Of a stretch of 64,000 bases of DNA, positions 1 to 10,913 are shown one piece after another. Under the pieces are notes generated by a model. The model had not been told where the DNA came from and ran no database searches. It saw only the letters and a program-made list of their open reading frames with translations. The stretch comes from Ascochyta rabiei. Its lineage: Eukaryota; Ascomycota; Dothideomycetes; Pleosporales; Didymellaceae. The DNA lies in assembly GCF_004011695.2 (NCBI RefSeq), contig NC_082425.1:434001-498000 (forward strand), given 5' to 3'. Numbering within the stretch: position 1 is the stretch's first letter; the number at the start of each line of letters is the position of its first letter. The translations under genes and the position numbers were made by a program.

Positions 1-180
1 GAGAAGAATTAAGAGAGAATAGTTAGACAGAGCTAATAACAGACTTAGACAACACAGACAAACTCTCTAGCACTAAAAAAGAGTTAAGCAATGTTAAAAT
101 AGGACAAAATAACCTAGAAAAAGACAATATAGCTAAGAAGAAGCGTATCTTGCTTATAAGGCTAAAAGATAAAGTATAAG

Positions 181-1510
181 TAATTAAAGAACATTACAAT
201 AACCTAATGTTAGGACACTTTAGAAAACAAAGGACCTTAGAGAAGATTTAGCGCAGATACACCTAGAAGGGCATTAATAAGGATGTATCTAACTACTGCT
301 ACAACTGCTTAGTATGTAGGAGATTAACTACTGCCTAACACAAACTATACAGGTTATTACAACCTTTACTAGTGCTAAGCTAACTATAGAAGGACGTAAT
401 AATAGATTTTATTACAGAATTACCCTCTAGTAAGGTAGCTAGGCTGGTATATAACTCTATATTAGTAGTAGTATACATATTAACTAAAATGTTATACTAC
501 ATACTAGCTAGGGCTAATTAGGATAGAAAAGACCTAGCACACACCTAGATTAGAGAAATTATCTGCTTACACAGCGCGCTAGCACAAATTATCTTAGATT
601 AGGGGCTGCTGATAAACTTAAAGACGTAGAAAACCTTTAACTACTATTTAAACTTAAGACAAGTCTTAACGTTGGCCTATTATCCCCAGACAGATGGCTA
701 AACAGAAAGGCAAAATTAGACTCTTAAACAGTACTTATGTTGCTATTATACTCTAGAATAAGACAATTAGGCCCTATAGATTTTAATTACGGAATTTGTG
801 TATAATAATAGCATTTACGTATCTACAAATATAACACCTTTCTAAGCCTGTTACAGTATAGATCTAAGGAGCACAGATTAGCCTACTTTAGCATTAAAAG
901 GCAGAGAATCTCCCCTTGCAAAGAAATTAGCTGCTAGAGTTATTGCCTTATAGGCTACCTGCAAAGCAAACATAGAAAAGTTAAACAAGTATTAAAAGAA
1001 ACACTTAGATAAGAAACGACTACTAGCACCCTTTAAAGTAGGCAATAAAGTACTAGTCTCTAGTAAGAACATTAGGACAGTACGCCTAAAAAAGAAGCTA
1101 GACTAGAAATATCTAGGACCTAGAACTATTATAGCCTAGATTAGCCCTAGTGTATACAGAGTAGACCTACTAGGAATAAAAGGGATCTATCTAGTATTCT
1201 ATACGTTACTACTAGACCTATATACACTAAGAAGTTAACTCCTAATTATATAGGAACAAATACAAAAACCTATAGTTAAAGGGGAAGAGAAGGTGTAGGA
1301 TGTGGAGAAAGTCCTTAACAGAAGGCAACTAGACAACAGATAGTAGGAATACCTTATTAAGTAGGACAGATTCCCTAACTTAGAAAAGTCCTAGGAAATT
1401 AGCACAAATCTTTCTAAAGAAGTGCTAAAACAATACTAGAAAACTATAAAGTAACTGCTTAGACTGCGTAATAAGACGTTAAAGTTAAAGTCTAAAAAGA
1501 GGGGGGACTA
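181..1510 (+). mobile_element. Ty3/gypsy chromovirus relic: integrase plus chromodomain
   Basis: Plus-strand conceptual translation shows the order expected at the 3' end of a chromoviral pol gene. An H2C2 zinc-binding motif lies at about 195-325 (a GHF-type histidine segment, later NYCYNCLVC). The integrase core begins near 390 with DVIIDFITELP and carries the conserved QTDG-TERQN segment near 690-725. A chromodomain lies at about 1,290-1,450 (VEKVLNRRQ, EYLIK, RFPNLEKS). The frame is broken by many TAA/TAG codons at positions where the family has Gln or Trp; in the chromodomain the Trp positions are TAG. A purine-rich tract with a run of six G at about 1,495-1,507 is a candidate polypurine tract ahead of a 3' LTR. 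The upstream part (gag, protease, reverse transcriptase) lies left of the window. The element is dead. Confidence 0.88.
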
Positions 1511-1879
1511 AAAAGGCTAAATACCTTTACTTAATTATGATTTTTCCCTATAGGGGTTTTTTAATTAATAAGTGTTTAATAGTTTACGCTAAGAGAAAAT
1601 ATAACCCTACCTTACCCTAAGAAATACAGACTAGCTAAAGCAGACATCTTTTAGCCTATTATAGCTATTTCTAATATAAGGAGATAAAGAAAGTTATATG
1701 CTACGTTATACAGTTATAATTATAAGTAAATATAGAAGAATTAGTATAGAAGAACACCTTCCTAGTATTATTTAGACTATCTAAGAGTGTAATGCACCTA
1801 AGTGCCATATTAGCCTAAAACCGTCTACTAACTACAAACTTAGGTATTATTAATCTAAACCTTCTATTATAAAGAACAT

Positions 1880-4800
1880 CTACTAACTATAACTACTACT
1901 ATAGGTATAAGTAGCAGCCTTGTAACTACTATAAGGCTTCTTAGCAGTAGCAGCGGCAGCGGCAGTATTAGCAGCAGCCTGCTTAGCGGCCTCTTGCTCC
2001 TCCCGCTCCTCTTAGAGTTAACTAAGTGTCTTTCTAGTGCCTGTAATCTAGTACTTTAACTAAAAGAAGTTAGACATTGTTAAAATAGGTTAAAACGTGC
2101 TATAATACCTTCTTGCGGGGGGTAATAGGCGCATCTAGATTAGACTTACCACTGCTCTCCTCTAACATCTTCTTTTGCTTTATCTTAGCCTTAACAGCGC
2201 TAGCCTTAGATTAATTGCGCTTCTTGATATAGATGCTGGATAAGGTTAACTTACGTACGTAAGTATTGCTATTATAGAGTGTAAGTAGCTCTTTCTGTAG
2301 TAAATAGTTCCTATAAAGGTTAGATTATGCTATGATAAGCTAAAACGTGTTAGAACGTACTCTTAAATTATACCTAGTAACAAGCTAGCCTAGTTAATAA
2401 TAGACTTGCCTATTGCAGTCTTCTTGTTAATAGACATAGGCGCGGTAGTAGCAGGTGTTACAGGGGTAGTCTTAACGCTAGCTGCATTAACAATAGTAGC
2501 ATAAGCAGTAGTAACTAGGCGGCAACTAGAGTAAAGGCGCGCTATATTGCTAGAAAGCCTTAAATAGCTGTTAGCGTACTTATTAGGGCCCTAAATATAT
2601 TAAAAGATGCTAAAACAAGCTAAAAGGAGATAAAACACGTACTAATATGCAATTCTTATTGCTATTATAACACTCTCTACAGCAGTAGGCCTAGGCTTCC
2701 CTATAGCGCAGGCTACCCTACAAAGCCAGGTTAGCAGAGAAACAACAGTCCCTATAGACATTACTATTAGCAATGTAGTAGAGATATAGCATACAGCACT
2801 ACTTAGTAGTCCTACTATTCTTAGCAATGTTAATCTTGTAGTAGGCAGGCATTAATATAACAGCTATAGCAAATAGTAGTTAGTAACAGTTAGAAATAGT
2901 TAGTAGTAGGTAGTAGTAGTTAGGAGCAGTCTAAAGAGGTTACTAGGGCGTAATGTGCAGTGCTATCTGCTAAAACGTGTTAGAACGTGCTAGAAAGACC
3001 TAGAAAATCCCTTAGCTATCCTTATAAAAGTGCTAGACAGAATAGGTTAGTACTTACTAAAACAAAGTAGGATGTAGTAGTAACTAATAAAACTAAGGGT
3101 ATTAATAGCTTATATGCTGCTAGCTACCTAGTTAGAGCTTTAGCCTGCGCAGACAGCTACCTAGACCCTAGAGGTAAAGTAAGAGGTAAGAGAGGATTTC
3201 TGTTTAACTTTTACTAGGTAAAGGCAGAATTAGTATTAAGCCCTATCTAGCCTTATAAGGCGTCTAAAACGCCTAAACCTAGTTAGAATTGGCTATAACA
3301 GAACAGACAGAGTAAACACGTCTAAAGCTAGGCTAAAATAATACAGTATTACTAATTATACCATTATTTAAGCTAAACAATCTAGAAAAGGGAGGCATTA
3401 TTAGGCGCTAGGCCTAGAGGTACCTCTGCTAGTCTTGGCGAGCTACTATAGGGCTAGCCAGCCCAGACTATATAAAGGTGTTAGAGGTTATTACTAATAC
3501 TCTAGGGATTAGTCTTGTTACTACATACTACGTACCTTAATACACCTGCTATCCTCTTCTACTCTATCCTCCCTTGTGATTGCTTTGTACACTCTTTACA
3601 CTATCTATAGATATACTTAATCTACACTTTGTAGAAAGTAGATATTACAGAATTATATACAACTTATAAGTTGCTACTACTATAATTAATTAGAAGGATT
3701 AATTAAAGAGAGATATCTTCTAAACCCTAAAACGTGTTAGAGGCGTGTTTAAGCAACGTTAGAGCAATTTACTAGCTATCTACTTACTATCTATATTAAT
3801 AGTAGTTCTATAGAACCTATTTATATAAAGATAGTACTACTAAATAGATATACTAGCTCTTTTAGCAATCTTTATAAAGAACAGCTTAAACTAACTCTTA
3901 TATATCTAGCTTTGTTATAAGTTAGTAATAATTTAGCTAAGAGTAACAACTAGAACTAGGTTAGAACGTGCTCTTAAGGTGTTATAAATTAATTATACTT
4001 TTTCTATAGCTAGGTAAAAAGATAGTAAAGAGAACCTCTAACTATTCTCCTATAAGTCTCTTAAATAATATATCTATTTAAAACGTCTACTGCTTAATAA
4101 AGATTTTTACCTATTTATTATAAAAGCAGATAATACTTATCCTAGCTGTAGAGGATATAATATGTTAAATATACGCCTAGTATACGTAAATATCTTTAAA
4201 ACAAGTTAAAGGCACGTTAACTTACTGTTGTAGGTTCCTAATGTTTAAGTCTCTACTTAAACAGAATACCTTTAATATCTCTACTATATAGAAACTAAGT
4301 AAGCTTCTTCTTATTAATAAGACGTATAATATAATCTTTATTAATAAAAGTAGTACTTAGATCCTTAATTAAATAGAATTTGTAGCTAGTAAGATATATA
4401 ACTAGCTAAGGCAAATTTAAGAAGTCTGCTAAACACGTTAGCAATGTGCTATAGGTTACTTCTTAGTATATATATCTTAAAGTCTGAGAGGTTAGTATTA
4501 GATAAAGAATATTTATAATATCTAGTATATAATCTAGTTCTATACTAAATAGAAGAGGAGGAGCATATAAATATATTCTAAAGATAATAAGAATAAAGTA
4601 TAGAGTATGTTCTAGATTATCTAGAATAATTATATAAAATATAACTAGACAGTTACACTAATAAACAATCTAGCCCTGTTCTTAAGGGTGGTTAACACCT
4701 ATTATGCTTAGAACGTGCTTAGAACTTGTTTCCTGCTACTTACTATAGGTTTAGAGATTGCCTGTTATAGGCTTAATAACGTTACACTGCTCTCTACTAT

Positions 4801-5165
4801 TCTTTTTATTCTCTAGTGTAGGGAGACTGTTCTAAAAGAGATCTTCTAGATAGCTTACATCTACCTCCTTTTAAACCTATTAGATAAGATGTTTTTTATC
4901 TGTGTTTAGTTAATATAATCTGCAAGCAATAAATAACTTATGTCTACTAATACTCTAAAATATATTAAGAATATATTTAACTACATTACATTATATCTAA
5001 ATAGCTTACTTACCTACTCTTGTTAGCGCCTAACCTGTAGCTTATATATGTCCTTTTTTAGTGTATAATACTCTTTTATTAAACCTGTAGTTAATACTAA
5101 TATATAGCCTAGAGAAGATATTAGTATAATATGCTTAAAATATATATAGAACACGTTTATACGCC
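1880..5165 (-). pseudogene. RIP-damaged multi-intron gene of unknown family
   Basis: Minus-strand sequence reads as alternating coding-like blocks and short intron-like pieces. Introns with GT...AG ends and fungal size are placed at 2060-2108, 2311-2360, 2591-2642, 4177-4225, 4406-4459, 4699-4743 and 5109-5162; another is likely at 3720-3772. Between them the frame stays open except for TAA/TAG at probable Gln/Trp codons. For example, the exon between 2361 and 2590 encodes a continuous Ser/Thr/Ala-rich stretch, and the next exon carries KASAVKAKIKQKK followed by PITPRKK. The last exon is Ala/Glu-rich (EEREEQEAAKQAAANTAA). I do not recognise the protein. A transposon-encoded gene is the simplest explanation, because RIP needs a repeated copy. 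The introns share a motif (see the repeat entry). The 5' and 3' limits are uncertain. Confidence 0.55.
2088..5162 (-). repeat. Recurrent ACGT-containing intron motif
   Basis: A short sequence recurs about every 230-440 bp. On the plus strand its fullest form is GCTAAAACGTGTTAGAACGT, seen at 2339-2358 and again at 2969-2988. Partial copies occur near 2,090, 2,613-2,642, 3,262-3,335 (weak), 3,727, 3,958, 4,200, 4,432, 4,705 and 5,145. Copies at 2,341 and 3,960 also share the neighbouring CTCTTAA. Read on the minus strand, several copies sit at the 5' end of introns that begin GTACGT or GTAAGT. Splice consensus alone does not explain the 20-nt match. They could be related introns (introner-like elements, described in Dothideomycetes) or debris of an internal repeat. 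Confidence 0.5.
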
Positions 5166-5210
5166 TATACCTGCTTTTATCTAGTTATTAAAACTCTCTT
5201 AGAGATACTA

Positions 5211-5281
5211 ACGTATTTAACAGGTAAGTTGGCCACACAGGCAAGTTGGCCACTCTGCTAAGACTACACTAACATTCTACC
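5211..5281 (+). repeat. Left terminal inverted repeat
   Basis: This begins ACGTATTTAACAGG and contains two AAGTTGGCC boxes around an ACACAGGC spacer. It pairs with the right terminus over its whole length. It differs from the right copy at a few sites where the right copy has CG and this copy has CA or TG (for example AAGTTGG against GAGTCGG), that is, CpG transitions on this arm only. Confidence 0.85.
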
Positions 5282-7002
5282 CTATTATAGCTTGCATTAG
5301 CCTACATTAGTATTATTTATAGTAGTACAGTATATAATATTATTTAGTAACACCTTCTTTAGGCTTTTTACATGTGCGTAAGTTATGCCCTATATTATAG
5401 CACTTTTTACAGCATCTTTAGGTTACCTTACCTCCTTTAACACATACTTGCTTCCTTACCTTCTTACTATTACTACGCGCCCTAAACTTAGTTAGAGTAG
5501 TTAATTAAAGGCCTTCCTTAGCTGTTAGGACTCTCTCCTGCTGTAACTGCTTTCTTTTATGCAATTTACGTCGCATAGCAGCCTTATTTACTACTTAAAG
5601 CCTAGTAATCTCCCTTTAAGCTAACACTAGCTTATGCGCTACTATAGCTGCGCCTTTAGCAAGCTTTTTAAAGGCCTTAACTATTAAAGTTAGTAAGCTG
5701 CTTGCATGCCTTTAAATCCTCTCTTAAACCAGCGTTAATTGCGACCCTAATTGCAGGGTAGTGCTTAGGGTTTAGGACTGCTAGGGCTTATCTTCTATAG
5801 TAGGTAGTTATAGGGTACGTAGGCGGACATTAAGACCTATTATAACCTGTTCTAGGTTAAAGGGGACTATTCTAGCGCCTTAGAAGCCTCCTTAGATATT
5901 ACTAGAAGTAAATGTCTCCTTATAGGCGTCTATAAAGTATAGTAGAAACTTAGTTTTAGTAATATAAGTAATATAGTTATATATAAGATTCTTAGCTTAG
6001 CGCCTATATACCTTCTTTAGAGGGGTAAAACAACCTATATCTAGTAGTTATTAGAGGTAAGATAAGTATAGAGGCATATACAGTATAATAATCTTTACTT
6101 CCTTATAGTATTATTAGAAGTTAAGGGAGTTATGGCTCTTATAGCTATTAATAAGGAGTAGCTAGTGTACTCCTTAGGTGCGCGTCTTTATATAGGCATT
6201 AAAGTGCTTTAACTAGTCTAGACTAAGCTTGTTAGTAGTCTATCTGTTCTTAGAGACTCTAATAACCTAGTTATAGGGCAGGTTGTCCTCTTTGTACCAG
6301 GCAGAGAGGTAGTTACAGCCTTTAAAGATAATAAAAGGTAGAATAGCCTACCCTATGCTATTAATGCCCTATATAACTGTTGTCTACTCTTAATTACCCT
6401 GCTATACTGCCTTTAGCTGTCCTTAATACTCTAAACTTATAACAACTACTTCTATAGATATCTAGCCTATTATAAAGCCTGTCTTATTAAAGTTGTATAT
6501 GTTATTATTCTAGATACTATACTTAGCTTTAACATTTACTATAAGCCTAAACTAGCCTTATATAATCTCTAGATCCTTATAGAGGGCTCTCTTGTAGTTA
6601 TACTTACAATTAAACTTTACTTTAAGGTTAGGGCAGTGCTTAATAAATATATTAGGCTAGTTTATGCTAATATAGCCTATATTACGCTTAGCACACAAAG
6701 AATTAGCTATATTAGCTACAGCAGCTAGCTAAGAGGCAAATCCTTATACATCTAGCTTAAGAATATACTTAGTAATTACATCCTTCTTAGTCTAATCTAT
6801 ATTCTGTTAACTTAGCGTATAATTAGCTTATGTAGGTTGTCCTGTATATTATTTATATAGTGTGCTGTAAGGCGCGTTGTATATAGCTGCAGCGCGTTAT
6901 ATAGTAAGGTTTACGTCTTGTTTAAGTGCCTAGAGCGCAAGCTGTATTACAGCCTCTTTTAAGGGCGTAGGTTTATATTATTGTTAAGTTATTGCGTTAT
7001 AA

Positions 7003-7073
7003 GGTAGAATGTTGGTGTGGTCTTGGCAGAGTGGCCGACTCGCCTGTGTGGCCGACTCACCTGTTAAATACGT
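7003..7073 (-). repeat. Right terminal inverted repeat
   Basis: The reverse complement of 7003-7073 starts ACGTATTTAACAGG and carries GAGTCGGCC boxes. It keeps TGG/CCA words that are rare in the rest of the island, so this arm was less damaged than the element body. Confidence 0.85.
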
Positions 7074-7175
7074 TAACTCTTAGTAAAAACTTGTTACTAT
7101 ACCTAATATAGCTGTACTAGACTATGCTATCTTTTAGAGATCTCTGCTAAAGCATAGTTGCCTGCCTATCTAGGT

Positions 7176-7860
7176 TTAGTCATGGTCCGCCCTCTAAATC
7201 TCATGGTCCGATGACCTGCTTCCTGTCCAAGATTGCCCGCAACTGCAGTGACGTCACACATTTACTTTCACCATGCACCATGCACCCCCTCGGATTCGTC
7301 CGACGACAGTTGCGGCAGTAGGGATAGCCTGGTGGCAGTGAAAACTTGGGAGATTGGGCAGGGTTGCGCTCTTTGGCTTCGGTGCGCAAGATGCCCAAAA
7401 ACCCACGGCTTTGTTCCATTGTTCAGGTAGCAAGTGCCCAAGCCCAGCAGCCAAGTTCAAGAGTATGCCCAAACTCGATAGACTTGCACCTGCTTTCCTG
7501 CGCCGCCTGAAACAACTTGCACAGGGAGTCTCAGCGGCTATGGCCCGGCCGCAAATCATGGCGCTGGGTTCTTGCAGGAGGGCACGAGCGCCCGAGGACG
7601 GCGATGACGTCCCCGTTCTGGCCAAGGTCGTGTCGTACTCGCACACCACCAGCATCTCCCAGCCTGCCACAATATATGCGCAGCCGTGCGCCTTTCTCCT
7701 TGACTCAACTTTCTGCCCGACTGGCGCTTTTCTCACTACGGCTACACATTGCGACCGTGACTTGTATACAATCTTCTGGACGGGTATCCGGCAACACCCC
7801 GCATCACGAGTTATAACATCAACAACACTCGAATAGCAAATCGTTCCTAGACACTCAGCC
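7176..7860. other. Intergenic, promoter side of the Arg-rich gene
   Basis: Base composition returns to normal here. Several overlapping frames stay open on both strands at 7,250-7,850 but none has a recognisable domain. This is probably the promoter and 5' leader of the gene starting at 7861. Confidence 0.6.
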
Positions 7861-9546
7861 ATGTATCGCTCTTCGACTGGCAACCTGGCCAGCTACGAGG
7901 ACGAGGCACCTCGCGGAGGTCAGCGCTGGGACCGCGACAGGTTCGAGCGCATGCGAGGCGGTAGGGGTCCTCCTAGCCGCGACGACGAACATGACCATTT
8001 CCGCTTCCAAGAACACGACCGCTTCCCGGGAGGCCGTCGCGACATCGATATTCACGAAGACTATGACCGCCGCGGTCCGCCCAGCAGGCAGCCTACCCGC
8101 GTTCAAGAACGAGATCGTGTTTTCGAGGAGGACCGATTTGAACGCCGCGCTCCTCCCCGCCGCAACGATTTGTTCGAGGAGCGAACACCTTCCGAGGTAG
8201 CCAACCAAGCACTCGCACCTTATCGCAGGAAATCTGTCATTGACGAGGACATCAACATGGAACTGCGAAGCCAGGTTTCGAGGCCAAGAAAACCAGCTCG
8301 ACCTCAGTACATCCGCCGCCAGTCATCGCTCGACACATTCGATCGCCGACCTCTGCCTCGTTATGGAGACATTGAAAGGGACGAGTACCGACCGCCTGCC
8401 AATGTGCCCATTCCGTTACCCGTCCGTGAGCGCCGCAGATCGCCAGAACGCCGACGGTTCAGAGAGTCTGACGAAGACCTTGCCTATGGCGACTTCGGTG
8501 GTAGCAGGGGCAGGGAGCGCGAAGAGTACCGTGAAGTTGAGGTCTCAAGAAACAAGAGCAGAGTACGAAAAAGCAAGAGTGTCGCAGGTTCGAGGCGCAG
8601 CTCCTCTTCCGATAGTGTATCCGAGGTCCAGCTGCCGCGGGCGAACTATGGCAAGAAGGGCAAGACCAGGCTACCGAAACGCCTCGTAAAGAAGCAGGCG
8701 ATCATCGAGCTTGGCTATCCTTTCGAAGAAGAGGTGAGTATTTCGCAGAGGGTCACGAGCACACCACTGATTGAGGCAGGATGATTTCATCATTATCACT
8801 CGTGCTCTCGAGAAGGAGCACATCGACGAGTGCATCAAGATCAGTGAGAACTACAAAGAGGGTATGGCGATCCATCGATACGGCGAGAAACGGCTAACAC
8901 CTCGTAGTTGAGAAGACGACATATGTCTACGAAGAGAGAGTCGAAACGTCAGCGCCGCCGCCGCCGCCTCCGCCAGAGTTCGTAGCAGCTCCTCCTCCCC
9001 CTCCATCGGTCTATGCTGCACCTCCACCGCCGCCATCTGTCTACGCAGCGCCGCCTCCACCACCACAAGTCTACCATGTGCCACCGCCGGCTCCAGCATC
9101 AGTATACGCAATGCCTCCGCCTCAACGCGCACCAACAGTGTATGAGCCATCAGTCCGCAGCGTATCTCCTTCCAGGCATGAGCATGAGAGGTATGTCGAG
9201 ATCGAGCGCTCAGCTGCCATACATGGGCCAGCGACAGCGTTCCTGCCAGAAGGTCGCCAGCTTGTACACCAATCGAGAGATACTCGAACGGAGCGCGACA
9301 TTCGAGAGGAGATCCGCTCGCTGGAAGAGGAGCGTCAGTTGCTCAAGTACGAGCGCGGAGAGGACTACGAAGTCTATGAGCGACGAGAACCTCGTCGGGA
9401 GGTTGTTCGTGTTGACAGGGACAGAAAGGGTAGGTTAGCCCTTGTCCGCTCGGCCCACTAGAAACGACAAATTGATATCCTGGATAGGACGACGCGACAG
9501 GCCGAACCCGAAGCTCGTTGCGGCTATGATGTCAACTCTGACTTAA
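7861..9546 (+). CDS. Arg/Pro-rich conserved fungal protein, unknown function
   Basis: Four exons: 7861-8733, 8780-8861, 8908-9429, 9488-9546 (introns of 46, 46 and 58 nt). They sum to 1,536 nt, giving 511 residues. Residues 1 to about 285 are disordered and rich in Arg/Asp/Glu, with many RR, DR and ER pairs and an RS-rich stretch near 220-250. A short ordered block crosses introns 1 and 2 (DDFIIITRALEKEHIDECI). A run of proline-rich repeats (PPPPPSVYAA type) follows, then a charged coiled-coil-like part (EEIRSLEEERQLLKYE) and a C-terminus ending PNPKLVAAMMSTLT. The last exon is inferred: reading on without a third intron would stop at 9461. I believe this is a conserved ascomycete family annotated only as a domain of unknown function (possibly DUF8035, from memory). 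RS/RE composition hints at RNA or nuclear association, but that is only a guess. Confidence 0.8.
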
Positions 9547-9934
9547 TGACTTGCATGTTACGGGGGCATGCATTTGGACGGGACAGGCGTGAAAGGCGAA
9601 CGCAGCTGGTGGGGTTAAGGATGTCATTTCTTTTCGCGACCTGATGGCTGGATGTCTGACGATCTTTTATTCTACTCAACCGTGTACTGGGGCACCTTCT
9701 AACGATGGCGGACACTGGAGGCTGCAATCTCACACTATATAATCGATATGTACGATCACGAATAACGAATGTTCTGGGCAATAGCTATCGTTTGCTGCAC
9801 ATTGATATGTATAAGCGGACTTGAGATGATCTGGAGCTAAACTCCACATCAGATCCATTCGGGCAGTCGAACACCTCCAAGCTCCACAACCCCACCTCCA
9901 CGCCCGCAGACCTTTACCCAATGGCTGCAAAGCT

Positions 9935-10913
9935 ATGCCCATCTGCATAGAGTGTCGGTACCCCGTCAAAACACTGTACACCGAGTACTCCAAAGCCGAC
10001 GACCGCGCGCTAGGCAAGGGCGTGCGCTTGACACAATGTCCGCGCTGCAAAAAGTTCGCTGACAAGTATGTCGAGCATGACTTTGTGGTGCTGTTCATTG
10101 ACTTGGTCTTGATCAAGCCGCAAGTAAGTGTTGAAGCCGCGAGGAATTGGGAGAGGCAGGGGTGCTGACAGTGCAGGTCTACCGCCATCTCCTCTTCAAC
10201 CGCCTCGGTCGCGATGACGACAAGTTCGATGTACAAACACGCGGCACGCACTCTCCACCGAGACCAACAGGCTAACGCAGTTCCAGCGCTCGATCCTCCG
10301 CCTGGGTATTCTCCTCCTCCTCTTCGACGTCTACCTGACATGGGCGCGCATCGAGAAGCTCGCCCTGCCCTCGGCAGCGCCCGACCCTGCCCACGCGTCC
10401 TCGGCGCGCGAGCCCCTCACAAACGCAACCGTGCTGCAAGCGCAGCCTCTGATCCTGCAATACCTGTTCTTCCTCCTCCTCGTCACCCTCAGCACGCTCG
10501 CGTTTCACATCCCCATCCGCCTGCTCACCAGCTTCAACCCGTCGGCCCTCCCGCAACCCGTGCAATCCTGGTGGACCAGGCTCATACCACACTACCCGCA
10601 TCCCACCCCGCTGTCCACGGCGCTGCTTGTGAGTAGCTGCACGAAGCTGTTTCCCATACTGCTCATCATCTGGGACTACGACCTCCCGTCCAGCGCGACG
10701 GCGGTGAGCTGGGCGGTCATCGTGAACAACATTGCGGCGCTGGAGATTCTCATGGATTGTGGCTACGTGCGGGCGGGGCTGCTGGTCGGTGTGGGTGCTG
10801 CGCTTCGATGGATAGTTGCGGACAGTGTGGTGAGGGAGGCTGGGTTGGGGAGTGGATGGAAGGGCAATCAAGGACTATGGAGCGGTGTTGAACGGTGGCT
10901 TAGCGGGGGTTAG
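9935..10913 (+). CDS. ARV1: ARV1 lipid/sterol homeostasis membrane protein
   Basis: Three exons: 9935-10123, 10177-10230, 10281-10913, giving 291 residues. The N-terminus is the ARV1 homology domain with two CX2C pairs (C4/C7 and C35/C38) that bind zinc, followed by the characteristic YVEHDFVVLFIDLVLIKPQ and VYRHLLFN. The remainder has four or more hydrophobic segments (LGILLLLFDVYL, LQYLFFLLLVTLSTLAF, KLFPILLIIWDY, AVIVNNIAALEIL), consistent with an ER multi-pass protein. ARV1 proteins influence sterol trafficking, sphingolipid metabolism and GPI-anchor assembly. It starts about 390 nt after the previous gene and is transcribed in the same direction. The introns are 53 and 50 nt with clean GT/AG ends, and the summed length is in frame. 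Confidence 0.95.

Larger units (their letters stand above)
5211..7073 (-). mobile_element. Molly-like Tc1/mariner (pogo/Fot1) transposon, dead
   Basis: The element is 1,863 bp, bounded by 71-bp terminal inverted repeats (5211-5281 and 7003-7073) and flanked by TA at 5209-5210 and 7074-7075, the target duplication of this superfamily. The interior is RIP-mutated, with no open frame of useful length. A minus-strand zinc knuckle of the form CX2CX4HX4C is visible at 5362-5414 (CKKCYNIGHNLRTC), as at the C-terminus of fungal DDE_1/Fot1 transposases, so the transposase ran right to left. Length, TA duplication and gene layout match Molly-type elements known from Parastagonospora nodorum; identity needs a database comparison. 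Confidence 0.82.
1..7175. other. AT-rich RIP-mutated transposon island
   Basis: The block is AT-rich, has no intact gene, and changes abruptly near 7,175 to balanced, gene-bearing sequence. TA-containing words (CTAG, TTAG, CTAA) dominate. In lines read by eye, TCA, CCA, TGA and TGG are almost missing, whereas ACA, GCA, TGT and TGC are frequent. Glutamine (CAA/CAG) and tryptophan (TGG) codons of recognisable transposon proteins appear as TAA/TAG. This is the footprint of repeat-induced point mutation (CpA to TpA), with an apparent requirement for a pyrimidine before the mutated C. The island contains at least three separate element relics, listed separately. Confidence 0.9.

Noticed and set aside
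3440..3490. TATATAAAG as an LTR promoter
   Set aside because: A TATA-like word lies in a less mutated patch, but no matching second LTR or boundary could be found in the window.
7233..7883. Frames on both strands before the Arg-rich gene
   Set aside because: Mutually overlapping, no motifs, and located in the promoter region.
9430..9461. A 32-nt intron at the end of the Arg-rich gene
   Set aside because: Too short for a fungal intron; a 58-nt intron to 9487 gives a family-like C-terminus.
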